The translations under genes were made by a program, and so were the position numbers. The notes under the pieces were generated by a model. The model worked only from the letters and a program-made list of their open reading frames with translations. It was not told the DNA's origin and did no database searches. This document shows positions 7,489 to 17,600 of a stretch of DNA of 49,077 nucleotides, in pieces (position 1 is the stretch's first letter; each line of letters begins with the position of its first letter). Location of the stretch: positions 1 to 49,077 of the forward strand of contig JAPOWK010000007.1 in NCBI GenBank assembly GCA_026707665.1. The letters run 5' to 3'. The stretch is from Chloroflexota bacterium (GTDB taxonomy: Bacteria; Chloroflexota; Anaerolineae; Aggregatilineales; Phototrophicaceae).

Positions 7489-10017
7489 ATGAGAGCTTCC
7501 AGGTCGCGTATTCTTAGTCTATTACGCGGTCATCGTCACCTCTTGGTCATCGTCACCCTGCTGACTTTGGTGATGACCTTCCCAACCATCCTCTATGTTT
7601 TTCGGACGGAGGTGTTCTGGCTACCCGTTGGACAAGACGGCGACGCCCTCACAGAGATCTGGGACACCTGGTACGGCAAGCTCTTCCTTAGCGGACAAGC
7701 GGATCGATTCTTCAGCGACCGGATTTTCTATCCGAGGGGCGTATCGCTGGTCTACCATCCTTTGAATCTGCCCTACATTGTCGTAATTAACGCCTTACAA
7801 ACGATAATGCCGGTCTCCAACGCCTTCAGTTTGGCCTATATGCTGATCATCTTCAGTTCAACTCTCGCCGCGTACGTGTACTTGCGCTGGCTGATGGAGG
7901 ACAAATGGATCGCCTTGCTTGGCGCGATCGTATTCGGATTCAGTCCTCATGTGATCGGGCATCCAAATCACCCAAATAACGCCCTGGTCGCGACTCTGCC
8001 ATTAATCATTTACGGCTTTCACCGTGGGATTCACGAAGACCGCGGGAAATGGGTCATTGTTGCCGGTCTGCTCACGGGCGTAACAAGTGTGATCAACATC
8101 TATGCTTATGTTTGCGCGGTGCTCTCGCTTGGGCTTATGATCTGCGCATTCGCTGCGTCACACTGGCGCAGCAGGCGTTTCTGGCAACTTGTCTCATTTC
8201 TCATCGCGGCCATCGTTATTTCAAGCCTTTGGCGAATTTATCCGATGATGGCCAGTTCACAGTCACTCGATGCCGCCTTGGAATGGCGCGGCGGTGGCGA
8301 AGTCAGAACGGATCTAATTTCATTTTTTGTCAATCACGGCAATCCCTTCGCCGGAACTTTGGTAAGTGACGTGCTACAGCCGGCTGGCTACTGGCTAAGC
8401 AGCACCAGTTTTCTGGGCTATTTGCCGCTTGTCTTGATTGCGGTCGGATTGATTTGGCGAAGAACGCGCCGCCCTATGTTGCCGTGGTTGGCGCTCTGCA
8501 TTGTGTTCTTGGTACTGCGGCTGGGGTCTTTTCCGCGTGTGAACGGAATTGCGTATTATGATATTCAGCTGCCGAAGCACTACCTGACCGAAATACTGCC
8601 ATCTGTATTTCGTCCCTTTTACGAAGCCGACAATTTTCAGATCGGCGCGCTTTTGCCGCTAGCCGTATTGACATGTTATGGGCTGGCTGCGCTTAAATCG
8701 TGGCGACCGATTGCGGGGCGAGCGGGTTTCATCATCTTGCTGGTGGTGGTTGTCGCCTCTGAATACTACATTCCGGTGAAGAACTGGATATTCGCCAAAG
8801 GGCAGTTTGCCTTTCTCGACTGGCTCGCCGAGGAAGAAGACAGCCGAGAGATTCGCTTGATTAACCTTCCGCTAGGGCGGCTCAATTCGAAGGTCTACAA
8901 TCTGTATCAGTCACTAAGCGGCTATCCGCACGCGGAGGGCGCCGTCAGCCGCACGCCGGACAGCGCCTTCGATTATATGAGAGGCAATATCCTGCTCAAT
9001 GCCTGGCACGGTCAGCAACCCATCCACTGCGAAATGGTAGAGCAGGAAGCCTACCGCTCTGGATTGGCGCAGTTGGAAGAGGATGGTTTCAGCCATATTG
9101 TTTTTCACCATCATGACATCATCCAAGATTGGGAAGAGATACGTGAAAGTTTCCACGGCATCGAGCCGGCCTTTCACAATGGCTTCACGTCGATATATCG
9201 GCTGCGCGACCTTCACGAAAGCTGCCCGGGTGAATTGAGCGACCGTCATCGCTTTACGCAGGATTACGCCGACGCACTGCAAAATTCATCGTTGCTTGCT
9301 GAGCGGCACGGACTTGTGCTGGTCTTTCCGCCAACAACCCGGGTGAACGATCATTTTCTGCGGTTTCTGCGCCATTTCGCCGAAATCGATAGAACCATCG
9401 TGACCCTTAGCATGGATGAGCAGGCCAAGATCAGCATCCAAAGTTCGACAGCGCCGGCGGGTGAAGCAACTCTCGATCTGGAAGAATACAGTGCGCTTTG
9501 GCTGCTCAATGGTAAGCTGGAATTCGCCGCCGAGCAGAGTGAAGCGTATCAAGGATGGTTCAGCGAGCGGTTTCGCTTCTGCGCGCGATTCGCTGAAGAC
9601 GAGCGAACAACCATCGACCTCTATCTAAGGGCGGATACTCCCTGCGCTGCCATGGATGACAGCAGCGTGATTGACGTCGTGTATGACAGCGGCCTGCAAC
9701 TGCACAACGCTTCGTATGAGATCAGCGTAGAAAAAATGCGCTTCTTCTTTGCATGGACGAACGATACGGGGAACGTATACTCGTTTTCGATTCAGTTCTT
9801 TGACGAAGCCGGCAACAAGGCGCTGCAAGCCGATCATGTGCTAAGGCGCGATTTGCTGTCCGTCCATGAGTTGGATATTGAGCCACTTCCGCCGGGCGCC
9901 TATTCGGTCCAGGTGATTGTTTATGACTTCGAGAGCGGCATCAGCCAAGGTGGAACTGTTGGCGCTACCGGGGCGAGAATTGAGCGAGAATTGGAAATCG
10001 CCAGGATTGAAGCGTGA
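7489..10017 (+). CDS. Large polytopic membrane protein, GT-C glycosyltransferase-like
   Basis: 842 residues from the ATG at 7489; an in-frame TTG at 7435 would add 18. No clear Shine-Dalgarno decides between them. The N-terminal half is strongly hydrophobic with about ten membrane segments, starting LLVIVTLLTLVMTFPTILYV. The first extracytoplasmic loop carries an acidic motif, VGQDGDALTEIWDTWY, resembling the catalytic Asp loop of GT-C enzymes that use lipid-linked sugars. From about residue 440 the protein is soluble, probably outside the membrane, with a likely beta-rich C-terminal domain (about residues 590-840). No close family recognised. It faces a GT4 glycosyltransferase gene tail to tail, so a role in surface glycan assembly is reasonable but inferred. 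Confidence 0.65.
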   Translation: MRASRSRILSLLRGHRHLLVIVTLLTLVMTFPTILYVFRTEVFWLPVGQDGDALTEIWDTWYGKLFLSGQADRFFSDRIFYPRGVSLVYHPLNLPYIVVINALQTIMPVSNAFSLAYMLIIFSSTLAAYVYLRWLMEDKWIALLGAIVFGFSPHVIGHPNHPNNALVATLPLIIYGFHRGIHEDRGKWVIVAGLLTGVTSVINIYAYVCAVLSLGLMICAFAASHWRSRRFWQLVSFLIAAIVISSLWRIYPMMASSQSLDAALEWRGGGEVRTDLISFFVNHGNPFAGTLVSDVLQPAGYWLSSTSFLGYLPLVLIAVGLIWRRTRRPMLPWLALCIVFLVLRLGSFPRVNGIAYYDIQLPKHYLTEILPSVFRPFYEADNFQIGALLPLAVLTCYGLAALKSWRPIAGRAGFIILLVVVVASEYYIPVKNWIFAKGQFAFLDWLAEEEDSREIRLINLPLGRLNSKVYNLYQSLSGYPHAEGAVSRTPDSAFDYMRGNILLNAWHGQQPIHCEMVEQEAYRSGLAQLEEDGFSHIVFHHHDIIQDWEEIRESFHGIEPAFHNGFTSIYRLRDLHESCPGELSDRHRFTQDYADALQNSSLLAERHGLVLVFPPTTRVNDHFLRFLRHFAEIDRTIVTLSMDEQAKISIQSSTAPAGEATLDLEEYSALWLLNGKLEFAAEQSEAYQGWFSERFRFCARFAEDERTTIDLYLRADTPCAAMDDSSVIDVVYDSGLQLHNASYEISVEKMRFFFAWTNDTGNVYSFSIQFFDEAGNKALQADHVLRRDLLSVHELDIEPLPPGAYSVQVIVYDFESGISQGGTVGATGARIERELEIARIEA

Positions 10018-10140
10018 GGCGAGTCGTCGAACGATGTCGCCCGGCTGGCCATCATTTCAAGCCGCAAGTCGCCTGTTCAAGAAGCTGAGCTGCGCCGCCT
10101 TACGATTGCGAAACTTGTACTTCGCCCCGCAGTGTTTGAT

Positions 10141-11370
10141 TCACATGCGCGGGTTGCGCCGCAAAACGTATTGCGCAAACCGCCGCGGTACGCTGTCAAC
10201 TGGATGCTGTTTCACAACCTGGGTCAGCAGATCGTATTCACGTTGTACCACTTTACTCAGCGAGTAATGCTCAAGCGCGAACTGTCTGGCTTTGGCGCCC
10301 ATTCTTTCCATAAGTGCGGGCGCCGACAAGACTTGTTCAATGGCGCTGGCGATGCTGGCGGCGTCCGTTTCGCAGAGATAGCCGGTCTCTTCATGTTCTA
10401 TGACATTGCTTATCCCGAAGACATTGCTTGCTATAATTGGCATGCCGCATGCCATCGCTTCCACTAAAGCGCGCGGATGCCCTTCGATAAGCGAACACAA
10501 AACAAAGGCGCGCGCCTGATTGATGTAAACAGGCAGTTCTTCGTTTTTGATGCGTCCGAGCCAATGGATCCGCCCATTGAGATCGCCGAAACGCGCCTTG
10601 ATCTCGGCAAAGTAAGTTCTGTCATCGTGGACTTCCCGAACATGGGTCGAAACGCCGCCAATCATCGCAATCGAAAGCCCGAGTCGTTCAACGGACTGCA
10701 AGAGCGCGGCCAGATTCTTGTGCCTGTTCAAGCGTCCGACGAATACAAGGTCAAAATGTTTTTCCCCGTGTATGTCGCGAAAAAGCTCTTCGTCCACATA
10801 ATTTGGAATCAATGTCAGTTTTGATGCCGCGGCCGGATCTTTGATGGTCAGCGCGTCTGCGATTTCTTGTGTTGCGGCGATGATGTGGCTTGCTCGAGCC
10901 GCTGTCGTTCGCTCGATGTCATCCACGCGCTGTGCCAGAATCGTATTGCCAGGCTGCTTAATTCGGGCGGATTCAGACCAATTGAAGCTCAGGCGGGCAA
11001 TAAACGGCACCTGCCAAGCCCAGTGCGCTCGGAGCGCTGAGATGAGCGCGGTCGTCGAGTGAGCTTTCAGAACTTGACTTCGGAGCAGCGCGAGACCATG
11101 GGCCTGGTGAACGCGGCGGAGGTAGGTCTTGTTGGGCAGTCCGAAACGATTACAGAGAATCTCGATGTCCGGCATCCTGTTTGCGTACTGGAGTTCTTCG
11201 GGCCCGCCATAGGTCACCAGGCTGACTTTGACGTCTCTGGACTGGAGACGACGATAGGGCTTTAGCTCGCGTTCAAGCAGACCTGCTTCGTCCCAGGAAC
11301 GGAGGGTGGTTTCGTGTCCGGCATATACGGTTAGTTTAAGCGGCTGACTCATGTTTGCGCATTCATACAT
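10141..11370 (-). CDS. Glycosyltransferase family 4 (GT-B fold)
   Basis: 409 residues (ATG at 11370; an internal ATG at 11352, giving MSQPLKLTVYAG, is equally plausible since neither has a good Shine-Dalgarno). The C-terminal donor-binding domain is diagnostic: FDLVFVGRLNRHKNLAALL, then IHWLGRI, then the E-x7-E motif in EGHPRALVEAMACGMPIIAS, which binds the nucleotide-sugar in retaining GT4 enzymes. The N-terminal half resembles the acceptor domain, with AHSTTALISALRAHW. Predicted cytoplasmic, transferring a hexose to a glycan or lipid acceptor. It converges with the GT-C-like gene, with 123 bases between. The base composition looks somewhat lower in GC than the metabolic genes, as often in glycan loci. 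Confidence 0.88.
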   Translation of the reverse strand: MYECANMSQPLKLTVYAGHETTLRSWDEAGLLERELKPYRRLQSRDVKVSLVTYGGPEELQYANRMPDIEILCNRFGLPNKTYLRRVHQAHGLALLRSQVLKAHSTTALISALRAHWAWQVPFIARLSFNWSESARIKQPGNTILAQRVDDIERTTAARASHIIAATQEIADALTIKDPAAASKLTLIPNYVDEELFRDIHGEKHFDLVFVGRLNRHKNLAALLQSVERLGLSIAMIGGVSTHVREVHDDRTYFAEIKARFGDLNGRIHWLGRIKNEELPVYINQARAFVLCSLIEGHPRALVEAMACGMPIIASNVFGISNVIEHEETGYLCETDAASIASAIEQVLSAPALMERMGAKARQFALEHYSLSKVVQREYDLLTQVVKQHPVDSVPRRFAQYVLRRNPRM

Positions 11371-11538
11371 GCACTAAATAGGGAGAGGCTCAATACTGTT
11401 TGGATTCTTCCCCAGCAAGATTGGCGCGATATGATTGGACGCGTTCTAGACGTGAAATCGCATCATTGCCAGAGCCCGGAAACCGGAGCTCGTTGAATTG
11501 GCTTAACGCGTTCGTCGCGCTGAAATGCGAGTTGCCCT

Positions 11539-11727
11539 CCGCTGCCGCCGATCTCTTTTGAACTCTGCCTATAACAGGATTGGTTAGTGTCCGGCGACGC
11601 CTCGTCGTCATGCCGAAACACAATTCCAACTTACTTTCGGACTAAAGACAAATGAGACACAAACTATTCTAACACAGGGGCAGGTCAGCTGCATTGGCCG
11701 AGGCGGCCTTATTGCAGCCACCTGCAA
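11539..11727 (+). repeat. Degenerate direct repeat A flanking the XRE gene
   Basis: Aligns by eye with 12766-12950 through shared blocks: CCGCCG then CTTTTG, TCCGGCGAC, GCCGAAACACA, GACACAAAC, and AGGTCxGCTGCAT followed by GGCGGCCTT. The two copies are in the same orientation about 1.2 kb apart with the XRE gene between them. The rest of 11371-11959 shows no gene I can support. Confidence 0.5.
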
Positions 11728-11867
11728 CCCATGACGTTTCCAAATGCATTGCCCGCCGACCGCTTCATTGCACCGGCTGCGCCTTGTCTATCTTGCCTAG
11801 CCATCTTTTTCCTCTCATACATCAGGAGTCGTGCATACATTAGTCTACATTACTGACTATATCGCTA

Positions 11868-11896
11868 TTGACGATTGCATACAATAGCATGATAGA
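11868..11896 (+). promoter_or_regulatory. Candidate promoter of the XRE regulator
   Basis: TTGACG (11868-11873), 17-base spacer, GATAGA (11891-11896). The -10 is poor. The surrounding A/T-rich stretch contains CATACAATAGCATG and repeated GTATG-like words that may be operator sequence. Confidence 0.3.
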
Positions 11897-11959
11897 CAAC
11901 AGTATGTAGCAGATTGACTCATATGCCTCACAATCTGTCATCAAAAGGACAGATTCGGC

Positions 11960-12223
11960 ATGAGCGATATTGACAAGGCATTTGGAAGTGCTGTCAAAAC
12001 GCGCCGGCTACAGCTAGGGCTTTCTCAAGAGGCGCTCGCGTTTCAAGCTGGGCTGCATCGAACATACATCAGCGATCTTGAGAGAGGGCGGAAGGGCCCA
12101 TCGCTACGAGTTGTCCTGCGAATTGCCTTTGCGTTGGATATGACAGCGCCCGATCTGGTTCAGTTGACCGAAAATCACGCACTGTCGAAATCAACTCTTG
12201 AAGAACGCAATAATACTGACTGA
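11960..12223 (+). CDS. XRE-family helix-turn-helix regulator
   Basis: 87-residue DNA-binding protein, almost entirely one Cro/CI-type HTH domain (residues about 8-65). The recognition pattern is LGLSQEALAFQAGLHRTYIS followed by DLERGRKGPSL. It starts at ATG 11960, with AAGGA at 11945-11949. There is no sensor domain, as in phage- or plasmid-type repressors and controllers of restriction-modification systems (C proteins). No methylase or endonuclease gene is nearby; the regulator stands alone between two degenerate direct repeats and beside decayed sequence, so it may be the survivor of a lost mobile element. It probably binds DNA as a dimer and may autoregulate. Confidence 0.85.
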   Translation: MSDIDKAFGSAVKTRRLQLGLSQEALAFQAGLHRTYISDLERGRKGPSLRVVLRIAFALDMTAPDLVQLTENHALSKSTLEERNNTD

Positions 12224-13416
12224 GATGACGCTAGTCCCATTTAGATTACAGCCCCGATCACACGGCATGATCTGCGCCGAATCTGACCATAGAAGTGCAA
12301 TAACCAATTAATAGGTGGTCATCATGCGAACTGATGATAGGATCCATGAGATCTTGTCTGCCCCAAAGTATCTGACAAAACCGTAAGGTATTATCACTTG
12401 TCCGATGTTCACAAATTAAAACTCGTGTGAGCGTACATACACGAATTGGCCGACAGAATATCATCAGCTTCAAATGAGTGTCTCAATATTGGAATTGACA
12501 ACTGGCGCCAAGTCAGTCCCGACAAGCAATTCTGCCCTTCCATCGTTGGAAGAATTAGCATGACATGGTGCTATCCGTTGGATGAATGCCAGGATAGAGC
12601 GCCTATTGAGGGATTAGCCGGAAAAGACTTTGCTACAGCAGTCGCTCTATTTGATGCGCTCCATAACCAAATGCCCGGAGATTAATGGTGGGACGCCGGG
12701 GACTCAGGAACCCTTCCGCTTCCTCGATCCCATCGTTCGGCAAGGGAAGACCTTTGATGCCAGCGTTGGCCGCCGGTCGCTTTTGTGAGCGTTGCCTTTG
12801 ACACAGCTAGGGATTGTATCCGGCGACATCGCGCCGACACGCCGAAACACAGTGCAAACTTTCTAACAGATAGCCAACAGATTGGACACAAACAACTCGA
12901 ACACTGGGATAGGTCGGCTGCATCGGTCGTGGCGGCCTTGCTCCAGCCGCAAAGAGCCAAAGCGATAGCTACGTTCGTTTTGGAAATGGCGGGAGGCCGC
13001 GAACCGGGGAGTGGTGGCAGCCCGAAAGCGATGCCGGTCTGAAGGCGCTGGCGCGGGCGCTGAACGAGTCGGTGGCGACGGGCGAGTCGGTGGAGCTGCG
13101 TTGGTGATTGGGGCGGCCAAGCTTAAGCTGAAAACTAACTAGCGCTGGTCCGCGTCGCCCGTTTGCTTCGTCCGCTATCGGACGCCGACATTGCTCCCAG
13201 AGGCTAAGGGGCGACTACTTCATCTGCTTGGTTGGATTCGTGCTTGAGCCCAATCTCGCCGATGATTGGGAGTTCGTTTGTGTAGACGTTGAAGTTCGCC
13301 TTGATCGAGTCCTAAGCATGTACGGTGTGCACAGTTGGAGAAAATAAATGATAAAATGCGTGTCAAATACAGGCTGGAAGCGCCGAAAACACGACTGCTG
13401 TCCAACGTAGGTTTGG
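12224..13416. other. 1.2-kb stretch without intact genes; decayed coding relics
   Basis: No complete gene is convincing. Two short open stretches on the + strand look like 3' ends of lost genes. One runs to the stop at 13105-13107 and ends in a charged helix-like tail (ESDAGLKALARALNESV). The other is open 13132-13347 and ends with a coding-like tail (DDWEFVCVDVEVRLDRVL, then a further dozen residues). Neither has a start or a family I recognise. Direct repeat B (12766-12950) lies inside. Confidence 0.35.
12766..12950 (+). repeat. Degenerate direct repeat B flanking the XRE gene
   Basis: Second copy of the repeat described at 11539-11727, same orientation. The best-preserved blocks are TCCGGCGAC (12819-12827), CGCCGAAACACA (12840-12851), GGACACAAAC and AGGTCGGCTGCAT with GGCGGCCTTG. 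Confidence 0.5.
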
Positions 13417-14001
13417 TCAATCAAGCAGATATGCAAAGTACGAGAGTTCTGTAGCCGTCCTGTTTATACCGTCTCGTGCTAACTTAGTCAGATACGCTTC
13501 GACATTATATGGTGGCTTCGTAAGGCTGACGCGATGTTGGCGCGCGGCCTCGCAGAATTTATCGGGGTTCATGAGAAGAATAGGCACCAAGAAATCGTCA
13601 GGCTTCTGCGCCGTGATTCCGTGTGGCGCCAACACGTCCGCAGGAAAGTGTCTCAGGTTGTTTGTAAGGATAACACTGCAAGCGCCTTGAATCGCGGCAG
13701 CCGCCACATGCCGATCCTTTGCGTCGATACCTTCCAGATCGTCGACGCGGGTCTCATACCCCGTAACAAATCCATCGCGAAAGAACTCATCCATCAGCGC
13801 CAGCGTGTGCCTTTCAAATTGCGCATGATCTAAGTCAGGTCGCACTTTGTGAATAGTACGAATCAATTCACTTCGAATGTCCTGCGACCATTTGAGTCTA
13901 TAGAGATCTGTTTTGGCTACTCGCAGGAGAATATCCCGCATCCCAGCAGGATGCAGGACATTCGTATCGACAATCGCGGTAGGTACCGGCGTGCTAGTCA
14001 T
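13417..14001 (-). CDS. PIN-domain toxin (VapC-like ribonuclease)
   Basis: 194 residues. A PIN fold is indicated by the opening IVDTNVL (Asp12), Glu45 in SELIRTI, Asp93/Asp96 in GIDAKDRHVAAAA, and a final LTNNLRHFP motif. These acidic residues coordinate Mg2+ for RNA cleavage in PIN nucleases. The start overlaps the end of the upstream HTH gene by eight bases (13994-14001), the usual coupling of an antitoxin-toxin pair. It is longer than typical VapC (about 130 residues), with about 60 extra C-terminal residues beginning LLMNPDKFCEAARQH that recur in a PIN subfamily paired with excisionase-type antitoxins. RNA target unknown. Confidence 0.8.
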   Translation of the reverse strand: MTSTPVPTAIVDTNVLHPAGMRDILLRVAKTDLYRLKWSQDIRSELIRTIHKVRPDLDHAQFERHTLALMDEFFRDGFVTGYETRVDDLEGIDAKDRHVAAAAIQGACSVILTNNLRHFPADVLAPHGITAQKPDDFLVPILLMNPDKFCEAARQHRVSLTKPPYNVEAYLTKLARDGINRTATELSYFAYLLD

Positions 14002-14455
14002 ATAGTCCCAGTTCTTGTGACTCAGCAGTCAATTCATCGAGGATGGCCGCTCGTCTGCGGCGACGTTGCTGCATATATGTCATGACATCCTCCCTTTGAA
14101 TCCGTCGGTGACTCCCAACTTTGTGATGCGGGATTTCACCGGTTTCAAGCAGCTTGATCAGATGGGGTCGCGAGACGCCGATGATCTCCGCTGCCTGACT
14201 AGTTGTTAATTCTGAATGTATCGGCGCCAAGGCCATACTCAGACCATTGGCCTTCATTCTCAGCATGCCCAAGAGCAGTGTCACGATAGCGGCAGGAATC
14301 ACGATCACTTCCTCTTCCTGGTCACCTTCGACACGAATCTTCAGGTCTTCTCCTTTCTGAATATGACGAGCAAGAGCGATGGATGATTCATGTGCAATCG
14401 TGGACTCATTTACGGGCACAAGACCTGAGCTACTGTCCAGCAAAGTAGCAGTCAT
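13994..14455 (-). CDS. HTH (excisionase-type) antitoxin
   Basis: 153 residues from the ATG at 14455 (MTATLLDSSSG). Upstream in-frame GTG 14524 and ATG 14503 exist but lack ribosome binding sites, whereas AAGG sits just before 14455. The C-terminal half has a MerR/excisionase-like DNA-binding motif: LTTSQAAEIIGVSRPHLIKL followed by GEIPHHKVGSHRRIQREDV, about residues 85-130. The N-terminal half (EDLKIRVEGDQEEEVIVIPA) likely mediates dimerisation or toxin contact. As in similar pairs it should neutralise the downstream PIN protein and repress its own promoter; tandem 9-bp repeats upstream (14585-14602) are candidate sites. Confidence 0.75.
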   Translation of the reverse strand: MTATLLDSSSGLVPVNESTIAHESSIALARHIQKGEDLKIRVEGDQEEEVIVIPAAIVTLLLGMLRMKANGLSMALAPIHSELTTSQAAEIIGVSRPHLIKLLETGEIPHHKVGSHRRIQREDVMTYMQQRRRRRAAILDELTAESQELGLYD

Positions 14456-14468
14456 CGCCTTAGCCTGT

Positions 14469-14540
14469 CTATTCTGCCGCGTGATTTTGGTTATACGCGT
14501 CATGAAACGGACAATGTGCGGCACTGCTATAGGTATTCAT
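14469..14540 (-). CDS. Short leader ORF ahead of the antitoxin
   Basis: 23 codons beginning MNTYSSAAHCPFHDAY. The ATG at 14540 has the best Shine-Dalgarno in the locus (AAGGAG, 14547-14552, six bases away). The stop is 13 bases before the antitoxin ATG, so ribosomes ending here could reinitiate on the antitoxin. It is either a true leader peptide or the residue of a frameshifted antitoxin N-terminus; its reading frame differs from that of the antitoxin. No similarity recognised. Confidence 0.4.
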   Translation of the reverse strand: MNTYSSAAHCPFHDAYNQNHAAE

Positions 14541-14584
14541 GGTTTTCTCCTTTTTGTGTGTATGTCTTTGCAAAGCCTACCACA

Positions 14585-14620
14585 CAAACGCAACAAACGC
14601 AATAAGTGAAATAAATGCAA
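14585..14620 (-). promoter_or_regulatory. Tandem 9-bp iterons upstream of the toxin-antitoxin operon
   Basis: CAAACGCAA occurs twice in direct tandem (14585-14593, 14594-14602). A degenerate third copy (TAAATGCAA) ends at 14620. They lie 45-80 bases upstream of the leader ATG, in the position of the promoter, and are a likely operator for the HTH antitoxin. Confidence 0.4.
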
Positions 14621-14630
14621 CAGCCGCCAC

Positions 14631-17600
14631 TTAGTCGACGCGCAGGACTGTATCCCGCAGCGTGTCCGCGAGCACGTCGACAAACAGGTCCACATCCTTG
14701 CGCCGGAAGATGATCGGCGGCTTGAGCTTGAGCACATTGTGATGCGGTCCTTCGGTGCTGATGAGGATGCCACGCTCTTTCATGCGCTCGGTGATATAGC
14801 TCGCCTCCCAGTCAGCTGGCTCGAGCGTATCTCTGTCGCGGACCAGCTCAATGCCCAGAAACAGTCCGGCGCCACGAACCTGCCCAATGAGTGGAAAGCG
14901 CGCGCGCAATTCACGAAGGCGTTCGATCCAGTAGCGGCCGGTATTCAAGGCATTCTGCTGCAAGCCTTCGTCCTGGATAATCGACAGCACTTCAAGGCCG
15001 ATGGCGCAGGAGACGGGATTGCCGCCAAAGGTGTTGAAGTATTCCATGCCATTGTCGAAAGCGGCGGCGATTTCGGGCCGGGTGACGACGGCGCCAAGAG
15101 GATGACCGTTGGCGATCGGCTTGCCCATGGTGACTATATCCGGCGTGACGCCACTAAGCTCGAAGGACCAGAAGTGGCTGCCGACGCGTGCGAAGCCCGT
15201 CTGGACTTCATCGGCCACGCAGAGGCCGCCGGCTTCCCGCACCAATTTGTAGGCGCGTTCGAGATAGTCTTCGGGCAGTGGCATTTGACCGCCGCAGCTC
15301 ATCATCCCCTCGGCGATGAAGGCGGCAACTTGCCTGCCCCGCGCTTGGATCGCTTCTATCTTCTCCGCAATCGAGCGCGCGTAGAATTCGCCAGCGCCAT
15401 GACCAAAGCCGCCGCCAGGACCTCGAAAACCGTCAGGCATTTGGGCGACCTCGACATGAGCCGGCTTGCCGCTGCCGCCAGGTCCGTCGAATTTGTAAGG
15501 GCTTATGTCGATCAGCGCCGACGTATGCCCGTGATAGGCATGGTCGATGACGACGAAATCGGCGCCGCCGGTGTACGCGGTCGCCAGCCGCAACGCCAGT
15601 TCGTTGGCTTCGCTGCCGCTATTGACGAAGAAACAGATGGACAATGGCGCGGGCAGCGTCGCCGTCAGCGCCTCGGCGTATTCCAGAATCGCATCGTGCA
15701 GGTAGCGCGTGTTGGTATTGAGCAGAGCCAATTGATCTTGCGCGGCGCGAACAACGCGCGGATGGCTGTGGCCCACATGGGATACGTTGTTCACGCAATC
15801 GAGATAGGGCTGCCCTTCGCCATCGTACAGATGACGCATGAAGCCGCGCTCGATCATCAACGGCTGCTGATAGGAGAGGCTCAGCGCCGGGTTCAGTGCT
15901 GCTTGCCGCCGTCGGAGCAGATTCTTGCGTCCAGGTTTCTGTGGCGGCTGCGTCGAATAGGGCAGGCGCAAGATGTGGTTGGGGTCGGGCGAAAGCGACG
16001 TCCATAAGGCGCGAAGCTTCGGCGCGCAAACGCCGGGAAAGTTGTCGCCGAAATCCAGGAGATCAACGACGATTTGAAAATGCAGATGCGGCGTCCAGTT
16101 GCCGTTGCGAGGGTAGTCGCCGATGCTGGCGAGCAGCGCGCCGGCATCAACACTATCGCCGACGTCCCAGCGATCCAGCGATTCGGGCGAGAGATGACCA
16201 TAAAGCGTGTAAAAGCATAGATCGTCGCTCGGCTCGTGCTTGATGATGAGAACCGGACCATAGTCCTGCGCTTCTGTATAGTCAGCCAAGCTGTGAATCT
16301 GGCCCGCCATTGGCGCGTAGATCGCTGTTGCCGGGGGCGCGAAGATATCGACGCCGAGATGCACCGTCCGCCTCTGATGATGGTCGATGGCGAACATATC
16401 GGCCAAGTAGATGGGGCGAACTTCGTTGTAGTAGCCAATGCCGATCTTGTCTCCGCGGAGATGTCGGCGCAGGGGTTCGGCGTAGGCGGCGGGATCGGCC
16501 AGGTCGGTCACACGCGCCAGCAAGCGGCTGGTCATGCCGAAATCGACGGTCTTGCTGTTCTTGTCGGTCAAGGGCTCGCCGAGGATGGGCGCGAATGATT
16601 GCGCATCCAGCCAATCGGTCACGGCGGTGGATTGTGGGCAGGCGGGGGCGCCACAAGCGGCGCGAAAATGGTAGTGAGCCGATCGCGGGTGGATCTCGCG
16701 CAGCTTCGCCAGCAGCGCCCAGGCGCCGGCTTCGCTGATACTCAAATGCCGATTGTCCCTTTCCTGCTCCTGCTGATGCCATGAGATGCAGACGCTCAGG
16801 CAAAGGCGCGCGGCGATCAGAGGGAAGAGCAAGCCGATTTCCTCTTTGCGAAGCGGGAACTCCCGATGATAAGCGCGGATGACGCAAGCCGCCTTTTGCA
16901 GCGGGTCGTCGCTTTCCATCATGATATAGGCGAGGGCGACCGCGAGGTCGGTCACAGTTGGCCCGTAGACCATATCGCCAAAGTCGATCATGCCGGCGAC
17001 GCGGGGCAATTCAGGACCGTGCGCGTGGATGAGGATGTTGCTATCGTTGGGATCGTTGTAGGTGAAGCTGTGGCGGAGGCGGGGCAAGGCGGGCAGGACC
17101 TCGTTCTGGTAGAGGCGCAAGAAGTGATCGAGAAGCGATTTCCTCGCCGGTGGCAGGTTCCCTCCGTAGCGGGCGACTTCGCCGAGATTGCGGATATTCC
17201 AACGATAATTCAGCCGTTTTTCAGCGTGGCGGAAGCTCCCCATCGCGGAGCTGAGCACGCCCAACTTTGTCCCGATGTCTTCGAGCAGCGCGTCCGAATG
17301 TGGACGGAACTCGCTGAGGGGGACGCCCTCGATATAGCGCAGCAGGCGAGCGCGGTAGATCTCGCCATCGCCGGCGCTGACGCGAATCGCATCTTCGCCT
17401 TCGATCGTCGATACGAGTTGCGGAAAGCAATCCGTTGTCGTTTGCAGGTGCTGCAGGGTTTTGTTCTGCAAGTCGAGCACGCCATCGGAGACACTGATGT
17501 GGGCAATCTTGAGAACGAAACCCTCGCCGTTGGCGGCGCGCAGGTGAAAGTTGCGGTCGAGCTCGGAGGGCAGAGCCAGGATGTCAGTGGGCTGGATGCC

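Noticed and set aside
11390..11629. 79-codon minus-strand frame upstream of the GT4 gene
   Set aside because: Lies partly in degenerate repeat A, has no ribosome binding site and no similarity; composition looks non-coding.
12446..12685. 79-codon + strand frame in the gene-poor island
   Set aside because: No good start or ribosome binding site and no family; possibly decayed sequence, not supported as a gene.
14585..14620. Tandem 9-mers considered as replication-origin iterons
   Set aside because: Only two exact copies, no Rep gene or AT-rich unwinding region; position suits an operator of the toxin-antitoxin operon.
14739..16007. 422-codon open frame on the + strand opposite the kinase/M23/PLP fusion
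   Set aside because: Antisense to conserved catalytic motifs and composition follows the codon shadow.
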